Assembly: GCF_037975245.1 (NCBI RefSeq) | Contig: NC_092565.1 | Coordinates: forward strand, 18,269,999 to 18,333,998 | From: Apostichopus japonicus | Lineage: Eukaryota > Echinodermata > Holothuroidea > Aspidochirotida > Stichopodidae | Reading direction: 5' to 3' | DNA length: 64,000 nucleotides | In this document: piece after piece, positions 26,819-39,991 of the stretch | Layout: each line of letters begins with the position of its first letter | How positions within the stretch are numbered: the first letter of the stretch is position 1 | Notes under the pieces: generated by a model | Told to the model about the DNA's origin: nothing | Seen by the model: the letters and a program-made list of their open reading frames with translations, nothing else | The model's database searches: none | Translations under genes and position numbers: made by a program

Positions 26819-27658
26819 TGACTAGACTAAGTATAGTCAATTCAACGGTGGTTTGATATAAAAATGGTATACGAACATGTGACCTTTCAATATTCAAGTA
26901 TATTCACGCGGTTTGTTATGGCACCAGCGAATTCTGGTAAATTTCGACTCAATCTGCAGCTTTAACAAGCGTATGAATGCAACCGACTGGTATCGTAAGT
27001 GATTGTGGTAAAACAAAGTAGGCTCAATTGTGCTTGAAGAATCGCAACGTTTAAGTTAAAATATTTTTTTCTTTTGTCTGATTGAGATGTTTTGTAAATA
27101 AAATATGATAAATATCGCACGTATAGATTTGGTCAGCTGTTATCTCACGTAATCATCCGTAAACAAGCTATCAATACAATTGACCGTGTGTAAATACTAT
27201 ATTTTATGTTTTTACATTACACATTGCCTCATTATCAATGAGAGCGAAGTACGACAATTAGAAAAGTCACACTGCAGAAGTGCATTTCGAGCTAATTTCT
27301 GGTAGCTCGGATTGCTTTTAATACAGGGGAGCGCACTTTAGTCGCCGCGAAACGTATTAAAAATCGTGTTTGTAAAGCAGGTCTTTCCAAGTTCATGGAC
27401 CAAAACCATTGTTATTTTGTTTGTACTTTTTTGTTCCTTGTCGTTATAAGGGGAGCATTTTAAATTCACCGGGGTGTGAATGTGTGTATAAATGATGTTT
27501 TAATGGGGGACGAAAGGGGTGCGTGATTCTCTTACTCTTTGACACCTTTACAATATACTTTAACAATTACTTCGTTTATTATGGTTTCGTTTATTCCATC
27601 TAGTTTGGCGTTTCTCTGTACAGGAAAATGTACTTTAACGATATAAGACATAAAAACA

Positions 27659-27766
<108 letters not shown>

Positions 27767-28417
27767 TGATTAACTTGAGTAGATTGTAAACTATTTACTA
27801 AGGACCACCTCAAGGTACAAAGCTTTTCCGCTGAAAGGCGTAGATACTTTTATGTTTAATCTCTATCGTGTTTTTAAAAAAAAAAGAACGTATCGAATGC
27901 GCTACATAATTGTAAAAGGTTAATTGGTTGAATACTGATCGCTGCATTTAACGACCTTTAAAAGTAAATTGGTAGCGAAAGGGGTAATATTACATATATT
28001 TGCATTGAAAGCTAGCATTAAACACTCCGCCAAGACTGGCATAACACTCTCCGAGGCTTCAAAGGGATCAGAAAATCATATCAAACAATGTTTGCGAAGA
28101 GAAAGGCGTTAATGGCGTTAGCAATATGATGCAAGCGTGAAATATCCTTGCATCGAACACGTGCAACCTACACCTTGCCCTCCCTAATATCAGATTGCAG
28201 ACAATAACGCAATAATCAAAGAGTAGGAGGCAGGAATTTGCCGCCATATGCCCTTGGGGTTTGCTTTCTGTTTAGGCCTAAATTTGCAAGTCAATGCAAG
28301 CACTTACAAACATGAAGGTTTACACGAAGGAACACGTGGAAAAGTGGCCTAGGTCATGCATGTTATTCGTTGCCATTTACCCTATCATTTTCCCGACACA
28401 TTTTTTCATCCTCGTCG

Positions 28418-28460
28418 CCCCCTACCCTCCCTCTCCCCTCCCCTCCCCCTCCCCTCCCCC
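28418..28460 (-). repeat. C-rich tract, quadruplex-prone on minus strand
   Basis: At least six C runs of three or more bases lie within 43 bp. The minus strand therefore has G tracts separated by one or two bases, a classic intramolecular G-quadruplex pattern. The Pro/Leu/Ser-rich plus-strand frames across it are artefacts. Confidence 0.75.
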
Positions 28461-28464
28461 ACTC

Positions 28465-31400
28465 CTTCTATCTGTGTTTTCTATCTATCGGCCTTCCCTT
28501 CTTCTCCCATCCTTCTATGGAACGCCATAAACGGACATTATTCAGTAACATTTTATACAGCTTTCACTCCTACGGTAGTAACTTTTGTGTCACATAATGA
28601 CAAAACAATAACAAGTCATTATGTTATGTTCTTTTTACGCAGCATAATGACCAAGGCTTGAATTTTTATTGGGCTGTCTGTCAGCTGTCACAGAAAGGTC
28701 GCCATTTCGGACAAAAATCATATCGTCTTTATTATGCAGTTTTTACTGCCGACTTCACGAAAAATCGTAGTCATTATTGCAACAATATTTACAGTCACAT
28801 GTTGACCAAGAAAAAAAAAATATTCGGCAATGCTATTGTCAAGTAGTGACTAACATAAATCTTCCTCATTATGCGGCAGTCTTTCAAGACAACACTCAGT
28901 TGTTTTATTAGATGAATGCAGAAATTAGGAGAATATCGTAGAATACAGCGCAAGAATTCGCGAATTACTCTCTAATCATCGACCTTAAATTGCCCTCTAT
29001 CAAGGTATATAAAGGCGCACCATCAGTATATTATGCGATGGAGAAAACGTAGTTTAATGCCCGGTGAATGGCTAGCATGTAAACGTACCACATCAGTACT
29101 AGTAGTAGTACGGTACATGCTCACAATTCCCCCCAAAAACTACTTGTTAATGCTGCAGCATGTGTTTCATACGTACTTCGCGCGCATTTCGCAGCAAAGC
29201 GGAAATCCTGCAGTGTTTCTTGAACAGCGCCGCCGCGACATAAATAATGTCCGTTTTGGGGAGTGCTTTAGTCATTCTGAGGCAGTGAATGCTGCGGAAT
29301 AACGATTACGTTAACGAAAGTCGTTCTGCTGCAGTAACGACTGCCGCATAACGAGCAAGATATACTGAAGTTACTGAGTAATGTAATAAATAAGTTACTG
29401 AATAATGTACGTTTTGGCGTTCCATATCCTTCCCCCTTGAACGGAATTTGATGTTATACGTGACTAAGAACGTTAATCACGTTAAGAACGGGGGATAAAA
29501 ACAGAACGTTTGGTCTTTATATTCAGAACCCAATAAGTACAACATACAGTGGGATGTGGCCATTTACAAAATGGAGACTGCTTGTGCGACCAGGGCCCTT
29601 AGCCCAATTCGCCGTCATGTACCCTTGGACCTTCCCAATTCACGCCTCCCTCTCACCCTACCCCTAAAACAAGTTATTATACGTGCCGAGTGTTTAATCA
29701 TGTTACAACTGAAAGCACATAAGAAAACAGTTAACGGAACATATCCACAGGTGGAACACTGATATAGGCCGTGGTCGGTCAACTTTAGCACCTGAGCTCC
29801 TTTATTGAGGAGAACTGATTTTAATCCAGAAAGACATTCTATCCGTTTTTCAATATTGAGAATCATTTTCTTATATTCCATCCTACAATCGAGTATCTGA
29901 AATATTCATTATTTTCTCTCAGAATTGCTATACAGCACTGCACATTACCACACAACATCTTCTACTGCAAATAATATATCAAGACAATTAGCCCACATTC
30001 TTTCATAAGCATTCCCATGTCTGTTTCAATGTTAATCGGTTTTTATCAGGCTGTATCTTGATCCACAAAAATCTACCCTGTCTTTCAACTTTTGTTGCTA
30101 ATCGTTTTGTATATCGTAAGAAGAATTGATATAAATTTATCACTTACTAAATATATATATATATAAAAAACATCCGAAACAAGTTGGAAATAATCTCAAG
30201 CACTGACCATAACTTATTTGTATATAATTAAGACCGATTATCTTCAGTATATGCGTTCAAACAATGCACATATTTTTATTCTCTTTTTTTTTTTGCTATC
30301 ATTTCAGGTAAATGAATGCTGTCTATAAAGCTTTTCTACGTCGTAAATGTGATAGACGTTTGATGAAAGGTCATTCTTTCCCTCTGCCTCGCTTGATTAA
30401 GAAGATGGAGGGAAATAGATGAAGTGAAAACCCCCCTGTCATCACCCTCTCATTCTCCTCTCTGATTATAGCTGTATCCTCCTATACAACAATCTTCTGC
30501 CTCGAGTCCCTATTCATATTGATATTGGCATGAAGTATATATTTATACCGAGTGCTTGGCTCCTTACGAGATTATAAGACTTGAATATTATCGGGAGCGT
30601 TTCATATAAGCCTTAACAACCTCCTCTTCATCACGGTATAGGAACAGAGAATTCAAAGAGCTTCTTTGCTATGCTACTTAAAATTTTGACAGGCATGATG
30701 TGTTTCTTGATGCGATGTTATCCAAACAGCCTTGACGTAGGATCGTATGAAATCCTTCCAGGCCCTAGAGGCTAGTTCGTACCTCGACAGGGCTCTTCTT
30801 CATTCAAAGCTTCAGCTGCCAGTAAAGGTGAGGATCCATCTCAAAAAAAAAGAGAAAAAAAGCACAGGGTTTTTCTTTCTTTCCTTTTTTACTCTTATAT
30901 GTTTTCGACTTGGCATTCTCCTTTTTCTTTAAAGAATTCTTTTAGCAACAAAGAAAAGGACGAAATGAGACAACTTCTCTAACTGGTTATCACTCAAAAC
31001 GTATCATTTCATCAAATTACGAGTTATATTTTGTCAGGAGAGTGATTTCTTTTAAGAAGTGATGTTCAAATAAATCATCGTTTTTTCGACGGGAAAAGTT
31101 GTCAGCATATTAGCAAGGAAAAGAAAAGGAGTGGTGCGTAAATGTGAGAATATGATGAATCTGTTTTATAAGAGGGAGATTTGTTAGGAATCATCAACGA
31201 GATGACACATGGATACCTTGAAGAATCTCTCATCGATGAATACCAAATGAAGGAAAACCTAATTTGAGGCAAATCTTGAGATTTTGTTGAATTTCTGCGC
31301 ATTTCCGGACGGGTCTGTCTGGTTTAGAAGAGTACAGACCATCATTACAAGAATCTTCTTTCCTCCATGGATATCCGATGGATTATTTCTAAATTGGGTT

Positions 31401-31590
31401 TCTATTGTATACTATCTCGATTTGGATCTGTTCTTTGTGTTTTTATATAACATTATGTAACAATATCATTGCAATAAATTGCGCCGCTGAGGAAATTTGC
31501 TTATTTAGCTGTATGCTTACAATACAGTTGAAGGTTTATCGATGTGAAGTGGTCTATGAATTATTCATCTTATGTGGATGGACTTGAAGA
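28465..31590. other. Intergenic, no gene seen
   Basis: A relatively GC-rich patch at about 29,000-29,350 includes a TATATAAA string at 29,006-29,013. An 89-codon frame (29,033-29,302) starts only about 20 bases downstream and has no recognised domain. I do not call a promoter or gene here. The stretch next to the receptor could contain 5' UTR sequence or an upstream exon, which I cannot see. Confidence 0.45.
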
Positions 31591-32082
31591 TTAAGGTGAA
31601 ATCGTGATAAAAGACAAAGCGAGTAAACTCTAATATATATTGGCATTTAGTCTGTTTCATCATTTTCATATTATAAAAAACTTTCTGAAATCGAAAATTT
31701 TGTTTCTTTACGTTTAACGCGCAGATTTGGGATGCCAAGCTAAACTCTGTTATTGGAAAACAGACAAATATGAAGGCAAAGACAGAATAAATGAAGGTGA
31801 TATCGTGATGGAAAAAAAACAAATGAAACTCAAAGATATTCTATGTAAATTTCATATTATAAAAGACCTTTGTTTCAAGACAGAATTTGGTTACGTTTAA
31901 CTCGTACATTAGTGAAGATGAAAACTATAACAAAAAATTAAGGTGAATTCGAGATACAGAAAAAAAACACTATTTTATGTAAATTCCATATTATAAAAGA
32001 TCCTTGTGACAAGCCAGAACTAGTTGATACCTTCAACGCATACACCAGCAATATCGAAGCAAAATCTGTTATCGGAAAACTG
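31591..32082. repeat. Three diverged tandem repeats upstream of the receptor gene
   Basis: Three units start near 31,591, 31,793 and 31,938. Each opens with an AAGGTGAA/TATCGTGAT-like phrase and contains CATATTATAAAA (31,667, 31,853, 31,987). Units 1 and 2 share TTACGTTTAAC, and units 1 and 3 share a TCTGTTAT(T/C)GGAAAAC phrase. Units are about 202, 145 and 145 bp, so unit 1 carries extra sequence. The array ends about 230 bp before the receptor start codon, so it may lie in the promoter or 5' UTR. Any regulatory role is inference. Confidence 0.7.
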
Positions 32083-32315
32083 TGGATAGTTAGTTAATTT
32101 GAGACACATAGATCAATTTCGATCAATTTCTTCTCGGATTATTTGATGCCACAGACTTCGTCCAGATAGAGGTTTAAAACAAATGACAGTCAGGGCCAGA
32201 GTGGTTATCGCAAGAAGATTTTACCTTTCGGAGAATTCATAAAGATCATTTATTTTCATCATCTCGTATTTTGTCATCTTCTGGAAGGAAAATAAAACCT
32301 CGTCATCATAATACG

Positions 32316-33410
32316 ATGGAAAACCAAACAGCGAATGATGCTATTGCTGCTGCACCATTCTCACTAGGAGTTCAAATCCTTCTCGGAATAATATTATATT
32401 TCATGACGGGTTTTGCGATGTGTGGAAACATGCTTGTGATCGTGTCAGTCTGTGCCTTTAGGCAGCTAAGAACGATCACGAATTATTTTATTATTTCCTT
32501 AGCAACCGCCGATCTGCTCTTGACAATACTGGTACTGCCTTTCAACGCGATATTCACAATCACCGGACACTGGCCTTTCGGATTTTTCTTTTGTGATCTG
32601 TACATATCGGTAGATATTCTAGCCTGCACGGCATCCATTCTGAACCTTTGCGTGATTGCGCTCGATCGTTATTGGGCGATAACCTCCCCGTTTACTTACT
32701 ACCAACGAGTAACTGCAACATCTTCCTTCATTTTAATAGGATGCGTTTGGGTGGTTTCCTTCCTCATAAGCGTACTACCAGTGTTATTGAATCTCCACGA
32801 GGATGACTTCTTAAGAGAGAATAATTGGTACGACGATCCGTCTTTTTGCGTTCTGGGAGTCAACGGCATTTTTGCGGTCGTCTCTTCTATTATCTCGTTC
32901 TATATACCAGCGGGTGTGATATTTTTTGTGTATTTCAGAATATTCCGAGTGGCGCGCAGACAGGCGCGGCAGATCGCTTCGCATAACAACGCTGCGCAAC
33001 GCTTTCAGGACAACCGTAAAGGTAAACCGTCGATGGCAAGGGAACGAAAAGCCGCCAAGACGCTTGGTGTTATTATGGGAGTATTTATAGCCTGTTGGTT
33101 ACCGTTCTTCACAGTTAACGTCATTGATCCATTCTGTGGTAGGTGTATACCAGCGACCGTATTCAATACATTTGTCTGGCTTGGATACATTAACAGTTGC
33201 GCAAATCCTCTGATATACGCACAGAATCCATCATTCAGGAATGCGTTTAAGGGGCTCCTATGTTGTCACAAGTGTAGAGGAATCAAGTACAGAAGTGGAG
33301 AATCCAGTGACGATAACGCGACCGTAATCCAACAGCGAAGACTGGCGAACACGTCCCAAGTTAGAACGGTGTCGAGCAGCGTTATGAAAAGTCAAGTCGA
33401 ATATAAATGA
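32316..33410 (+). CDS. D1-like dopamine receptor (class A amine GPCR), single exon
   Basis: A plasma-membrane receptor of 364 aa with seven hydrophobic segments. Visible class A landmarks are N38 in TM1, D66 in TM2, C93 pairing with C178 in extracellular loop 2, DRY at 117-119, W145, P198, CWLPFF at 260-265 and NPLIY at 297-301. Amine-binding residues are present: D100 (3.32) and serines 190, 191 and 194 (5.42, 5.43, 5.46), as expected for a catecholamine. The stretches TASILNLCVIALDRYWAI and SIISFYIP and the short third intracellular loop (about 35 residues) resemble D1-type receptors, which in known animals couple to Gs and raise cAMP. Residue 7.43 is Tyr (Y291), as in many invertebrate amine receptors, where vertebrate D1 has Trp. 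N3 is a glycosylation sequon and C316, C317 and C320 are possible palmitoylation sites. The start is the first in-frame ATG after the stop at 32,184, with A at -3 and G at +4. An octopamine or serotonin receptor is a less likely alternative. Confidence 0.9.
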   Translation: MENQTANDAIAAAPFSLGVQILLGIILYFMTGFAMCGNMLVIVSVCAFRQLRTITNYFIISLATADLLLTILVLPFNAIFTITGHWPFGFFFCDLYISVDILACTASILNLCVIALDRYWAITSPFTYYQRVTATSSFILIGCVWVVSFLISVLPVLLNLHEDDFLRENNWYDDPSFCVLGVNGIFAVVSSIISFYIPAGVIFFVYFRIFRVARRQARQIASHNNAAQRFQDNRKGKPSMARERKAAKTLGVIMGVFIACWLPFFTVNVIDPFCGRCIPATVFNTFVWLGYINSCANPLIYAQNPSFRNAFKGLLCCHKCRGIKYRSGESSDDNATVIQQRRLANTSQVRTVSSSVMKSQVEYK

Positions 33411-33503
33411 CAGCCGTGTGAGATTTAAAGACATTTAAAGGGGGGAGTTGGCAAAGACAGGGAAGTTATAAAAAAAAAAATGGGGGAAGTAAGAACATTT
33501 AAC

Positions 33504-33509
33504 AATAAA
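33504..33509 (+). other. Candidate polyadenylation signal
   Basis: AATAAA lies 94 bases after the receptor stop codon. Another AATAAA at 33,783-33,788 is an alternative. Which one is used cannot be told from sequence. Confidence 0.4.
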
Positions 33510-33514
33510 CATTT

Positions 33515-36500
33515 ATGACATATTTTTGCTGACTACATTTGACTAGTGATTTTGGTTTGTTCTTAAAGTTGAATACGAACAGATTGCTAACATAAGGTAC
33601 TCTCCGACTTCGAATTGTCTGGTAAGGAACTGAGAAGAAGCATAGAGAAAGGATATCCAGATTAGAAAATATTGCAAATCGAGGCAGAATAAAAATTAAT
33701 CGCTGCCAACATGTGTGCATAAGGTTGAAGATCCTATCACAGAATGATATCTCATGATATAAGTTTGAAAGTAATGATATTTAATAAAGATGTATAGCTT
33801 AATCAATAAATGATGAAAAAAAAAACAGTGAATTCAAAACAAGACTGATCGGTCATGGCATATCCCCACTGTTGTCTCCACTCTTATTGAGGCTGATATT
33901 ATTATCAAGATAACTGCAATTTTGAAGTAATTTTTTGTTGCTATTAGTTTCTACATACTTATAGATTAATTTGTTCTGCAGAATGCACAATCTAAATTGA
34001 TGTTTTCATAACAACGCACAAAGTGCCACACCTTCCACACCATAATCCCAAAACTTATATGTTTTGTTTTTCCTTTTTTTTAAATCTTATTTTATGTTTG
34101 AATTCTTTATTATTTGAAGTTATCCTTGTTTGTAGAGCTGTATAGATTTAGGGAGTAGAGAGTAATAGCTTGTAAATATATGACAATCCAGAGTAGAAGT
34201 ATTTATGACTATACAAAGCTCTGTAGTTTAAAAAAACGATTTTCAGATAACGACAATCCCACCGCTGCTACCATAAGCCTAACCTCTACATTGTTACATT
34301 TTTATTCATGATTTATCAGTTTAGAAATAATTTTATCTATATTAGTCTGTAAAGCTTAGACGGGGTAATTGAAAAGTCTGCAAGTTTAAAGAAAACTTTT
34401 TTCTTTTTACATCTTACATTTTATTTCTTCATATCATGCAACTGGGCAGTATATTATTACTAACGTTTTTGTTATTTTTAGCTTATTGTTTATTTATTGC
34501 TGTGTTAATATCCTGAAACGATGCAGCCCTTTAATATAGCAGTGATATGGAACTAATCAGAAATTAATTGGAAGAGTTATTAAACGTTTAATATCTTTAA
34601 GAACCCTTAAATCTCATTATTTAGTCACCTTTATTTATATCAGCCTCATCAATAATTCATTACATTAACCATCTCAATATTGCAGTATACGAACCTGTGA
34701 CTGAATATTAAAAATAATTTGGTAATAGATAGATGGATTTGTTACAGGAAGATTAAGTATTAAATCAAAATATATTTATCCATTAACGTGAGATGGTCTT
34801 TTCTTAACTTTTATTAAATTTTTAGTTTCATCTCTACTTTTGATTTCTTTTTATTTGAAACCTTGTAAAAAAGATGAAGAGGATAAAAGAAAAATAATTA
34901 GCTTGTGTAAAAGTTTCCGTTTCCAAGAAAATTAAGCCGCAGATGCTCTAACGGTGAGAACATTACTAAATATATTTAATATTTCACGGTGTATTTAGTT
35001 TTAACATGGTTTAGTATTTTTCTACGAGAAAGTTTAAAGGAACATCGTGTTTTTGAGCGTATACACCTCATTTGTTGAGCCCCCAAAAGTAGTTTTGCCA
35101 AATTGTATGATTTTTGAAACATTTTTATTCCCATAGACCTTTGTTAATCATTGGAGGAAAGTAAGTGACATTTACAGTACACAGTGACAAATGACTTGTT
35201 AATTCAATAATCCTTGATTTTTGTTAATTCTTATCCAAAGGAGTTTGTGAAACAGACTCGGCAGGGATAATGAAGGGGTTGACAACATGCTTGTTTTGTT
35301 AAGAGACGATTAAATCTCAAACCAGTTTTTTTATTTTAAAATTATATACAAGTATATTATTGATAATAAGATAATACTTCGATTTCTTGTTGGTATATTG
35401 TTCTCCTTACATTTCTATATCAACACATACCCTGAACACTAAATAAATTATAATTCCAATGCACCCTTGTAATACGATATATGAAAGATATTGATGACTG
35501 TTTATGCATGTTCAACGTGTATTGTATACATAGTCCGACTTATTGCGGGGTAAATATGATATGTTTTCTACAAAGTCAGAAAATGAACATTTATATAAAA
35601 ACACATATTTTTTATACTTAGCGATTAGATCTACAAGTATATATTGGAAAAGAATGAGTCCTGACTGTAATTAGGTCTCTGTTCTTTCTTTATACAATAT
35701 TTTCCCCGGTCTCCGTGGTCGTATCCCCCTGACACCTTCCCCCCTCCCCTCTAAGAATGACTTGTCCCTTTTTCGAAGTGAGGATTCAAGTCATTTGACT
35801 GTAAACTAAATGAGCTATTTAAAGAAAAGGATTCCGTGTTAATAATCTTTCGCTGAAGCTTTGAAATCTAGGTAAGAAACTGGTCACTGAATAATATCAC
35901 AATGTACGTAATCCATCCATAGAACTATTGACGTAAGTAGAATATTAAACGTGTGTAACATTTGACGTGTGAAATGGATTTTTGACTATTTTTCCGAATT
36001 TATTTATCCCGCGCTTTAACATTTGATGAACTGACGGGTATTTTCACAATATACAATATGTATATATGAAGTAAAAAAAATGATTAATTTTGTTTGTTTT
36101 TTTTTTGCTTCTCCTTTTTGCTTCGCTCCAATTCAGTTTATCCTTCTTGGAATTTTCATTTATCGACTTTTTAGGTGAGTAATTAAAAATTAAGAAGGTC
36201 ATTACCAATGATATACTCTTACACGCCCGATTAATCGATACTGTTATCGACTCTTGATTGATTTTGAGATGAATTTCCATTTGATTCTGCTACATTGGAC
36301 ATATGTCAGGTAATAAGCAATAAGTGAACTTTTGACCGGTTATCTGATAGCATACTGCCTTTCATGATGACAAAATGGCCACTCACGGTTTTTGCATGAT
36401 AAATGGTACGTGATAGTGAGAAGCCACTCCGGCACGATTTGAACAATTTCTTGTACCATGTTATGTTGAAATATTTCAGTTAAAGAGTACAATACGTGTA

Positions 36501-39500
36501 AATTAACCCCGTTTTGCTACTGGCAAGCAGTATATATGATTAAGTTGAATTGGCCAATCTGATTGGTCGACAGAATGTGTATATTTGTATGCCGCAACTC
36601 GATTGGACATTGAGTTATATACTCCCGTTGAAGACATCATGTGACCCAAGCATAGCGGTATCGTTGACCGTGATGTTCGTGTACCATATCTATAGATGGC
36701 TGCACAAAAGAGATTGTTCTTTGCGAATAAAGTTCACAAGTCACGCGCCTTCGCCATGGCCCACCATTAGTGAGTTTTGAAAGGTTTTCCTTTTTTCTCT
36801 TTTAGAAAAGATATATACCAGTAGAGGATCCGGGAGGAGGGTCTCCCCGGACCCGATTCCCCCTCTCATCAGACTTTAAAACATTAAAACTAAGCTGCAA
36901 TAATAATATCTATGAAACAGCTGAGTTGCATAATGAAAAAATGTAACACGCTTCGTGTGTGTGGCATTCCTTATCGATGGGTTTTTATACAATGCTTCGT
37001 TGGTAATCACGCTATTTAACAATAGTAGTTTCCCCTTGGTCCCTTCTTTTGAGAAATGTTAATCCGCCATTATATATTGTATAGAACATAGAGATGAGGC
37101 GTGGAATTACGCCATTTTGAAATGGCGAGGGTTCGTTTCCGAGCTGTATATTTGATTTAACACATAGATGGTGGTTTTAAACCATCAAACCCCAACACGT
37201 GTTTTTGTATAATAATAATACTACGACAGAGCCAACTTAACGTTACATCTATGGCGTATAGTCAAGGATCTGGAAAGGTCAGTAATTTTAAGTTACTTTT
37301 CGAAATGTTTGAACCCTGCCAGTAAACGAGGTAAATAAGGTTTGTGTTTTACTAAAAGTGATGCGAAATAAAGGTTCTCTACTTTCGTAATAATGTCTTA
37401 TGTTTTGCTTTTCTTTGTATCGTTGTTAAGTGGCTTATTCACATTTTGATGCATCTTTTATGAATGATGAAATATCCAATAACGTCCATTAGTAGCCATG
37501 CACGTGGAAAGGGGATCTCTTGCGATGAAAATAGCAATTTATATACTTGTTGAAGAGAGGTTGTTGGCAGCGTGTGTCTGCATATTAAATCTATAAAGGT
37601 CATCAGTTTTGACCGCACCACATTTTAGCAGGCTAAAAATTGCTAGAAAGTTTGGAACAGAATTTTTCCTGCTGGTTCTGAATCTCAAAATTATTTCCAG
37701 ACACACTGAGTTGTTGTAAATAAGAAATTTAAATGACTTGGTGATGAAAAAAAAATACTTCCAGGGTGGTAGTAAAATGCGTGTTAAATTTGGAGATATA
37801 AGTGACCATTTTCATTTACTTTCTAGCATATTTTAGTTCAAAACTGATGGCCTCTAAAGGAACTGCAAATAAACGATTGATTTTCTATTTTGGTATTCAA
37901 ACAAGTTTTAATTAGCGATAATGCAGTTCATCTCCATATAAATAGTAGATAGATGTATTGATCCTTATCCTATTATCCAAAACTGGAGGAGATCTGTAAA
38001 GCCGGAAGTAGACGCCTTATCAGTCTTTAATTGTCTTTAATTTTAATTAAAGGGGTTGGTTGCGTTTGCGGCATAACATTTCTCATTCTTATAGTCATTG
38101 AGCTTGCATGTTAAAGTATACTGTTACAAGTTTGTAGCAGGAATCTTATATATAAAGAGATTAAAGTGGATAATTATTATTGTAGACATCAGCATTTAAA
38201 CTATAGACCGTCCACTCTTGCATATAGCAGATAGGTCTGGTCTAGCCTACTTTGCATATAGGAATCTGGGTAATTTAGTAAAAAGAAAACTGTTGATAAT
38301 AATTACAGACAATAAATTTCCCTTTATAGTGACTCTAGTGGAAATTAAAATGCGGTTATAGAAAACAACTGGTTACTTTAACATAGCAAAGCCATAAGGT
38401 GCGTATGCAGGGGCTGTGGTGTGTCAACACCTCTACCCACAACCAACCCCGTCCTTTCAATCTCGCTTGGAAAATTCAAAAGCAGTTCAGTATAAGAAGG
38501 AAAGATTCTAGTGTATGGTGCTCCAAACCAACACACCAAACCCCCCCCCCCTCACATCTCTCCCTTTTCCCCTTCACCTACGACGAGTCGGCTTCAACGA
38601 CCACAAGACCCATCACTTATCCTCCCATGGCTTACATATTGAAATCAAAATTGTTCAAACAGAGGAAATTATTCAAATTGTTTAAATGTCAGAACTATGA
38701 AAGTCCTCCATCGATAAGAGAATGTATCTTGTCACATTAGTGTTATACCTTCTGGCGGACCTGTCAAATATGAGCGAAGACATGAAATATGATTTTTATT
38801 CTTACAAACAGAAAGCCGAATGATCGTAACCATGGTGTCGACGAAACAAAATGATCACGAATGTGTTATTTATTTATCAACCTCACATAAAAATTTTAAA
38901 ACATATTTCATAAGCAAGATGCTAATTATTTTTGCAAGGGGAGGCAGCCGAGTGACCTTTATATTTTCCTGAGTCCGCCCTCTTAACCCCCCCCCCACTC
39001 TCACCTCAACCCCCCCCCCACTTCCCTTTGCTCTTTATCGTGGTTGATGTATCTGATCTACATATTTTCTTTCTTTTCGTCTATATATTGCCTCTTTTCT
39101 TCATCTCTCTTATGACTCCTTTTCTCGATACCTCACGTATATACGTTACGCTCGGTCAAAGAACCTTTGTACTTACTCATCCGATGAATTTTAATCAGGC
39201 GTTTTAGAGGACGTTAACTCCACAAGAACTCATGCACACTCTGTATCAGTCTTGAGAAAGACAACAAACCCAAACCAACCTCATATTAACACATGAACAA
39301 CGTAATCTATATAAGTGAATGCGTGCAGCAAGAGATATTTATTTTAAAGGCATGCTCCACAGAAATATATGCATTAGACAATTTTAATTCAAAGCTATGC
39401 AAACATCACCGAAGCTTTTTTCTTGTTTATTTATGTTGATCTATACTTCGCCGTTCTATGGTCATACGGTGGCATCAAATCTATCATGTGTATATCTCAA

Positions 39501-39926
39501 GACTTGAAATAAAATAAAGAGCTCACGATTTAATCTTACTCCATATTTTATTTTCATCACGATGATCTCACAAGTAGGCCTATTTCTAACTATGTTTTTC
39601 TCTCTCTTTATTTTGGCGACATGTCTGACATTCCTAATTGGGTCATTGATAGACAGGACGTTTGCCTGTATTTATTTCTGACTATATTTTTCTTCAGCTG
39701 TGATTGTGTTTTCTTTTCGTTTAACGAATTAATTGAAGCATACATAAAAATAAAAAAAAGTACGCTGAGAAAGTTGCTTCTGTGATTAATTTTAAAGTCA
39801 GTCAGAGGTGTTTGCCTTAGAGTGAACTATTCAGTTTACCAGCCATTCAGCAGAAGTGGATATCAATTAAGGGAGCGCTATTTTGATTTTATAGTTCTTC
39901 AAATCTACTTTCCAATTCAATTAATT
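33515..39926. other. Intergenic (first part may be receptor 3' UTR)
   Basis: About 6.4 kb of AT-rich sequence. It has C-rich patches at about 35,705-35,755, 38,538-38,575 and 38,985-39,022. A hairpin-plus-B-box-like string near 37,110-37,145 is too degenerate to call a tRNA. Open frames are at most 113 codons (38,399-38,740, through a C-rich patch), with no recognisable domain. Confidence 0.5.
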
Positions 39927-39991
39927 GTCCCGACCATAGGCGTAAGAGGCGGGGGGCTGGGGGGCTGCAGCCCCCCCCAACGGATTTTTTT

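Noticed and set aside
26647-26856. Asp-rich 69-codon frame as a possible acidic protein
   Set aside because: It coincides with an imperfect GAYGAC hexamer repeat and has no other support.
28294-28661. Pro/Ser/Leu-rich overlapping frames in the C-rich tract
   Set aside because: Open in several frames only because C-rich sequence lacks stop codons.
29006-29302. TATATAAA followed by an 89-codon frame as a small gene
   Set aside because: The ATG is about 20 bases after the TATA string, too close for a normal transcription start, and the product is unrecognised.
32271-32315. Upstream extension of the receptor by 15 codons from a TTG
   Set aside because: TTG is not a normal animal start. The ATG at 32,316 has good context and is the first in-frame ATG after the stop at 32,184.
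37110-37145. tRNA-like string with GCCATTT hairpin and GGGTTCG box
   Set aside because: No A box, no acceptor stem and a short loop. Too degenerate to call.
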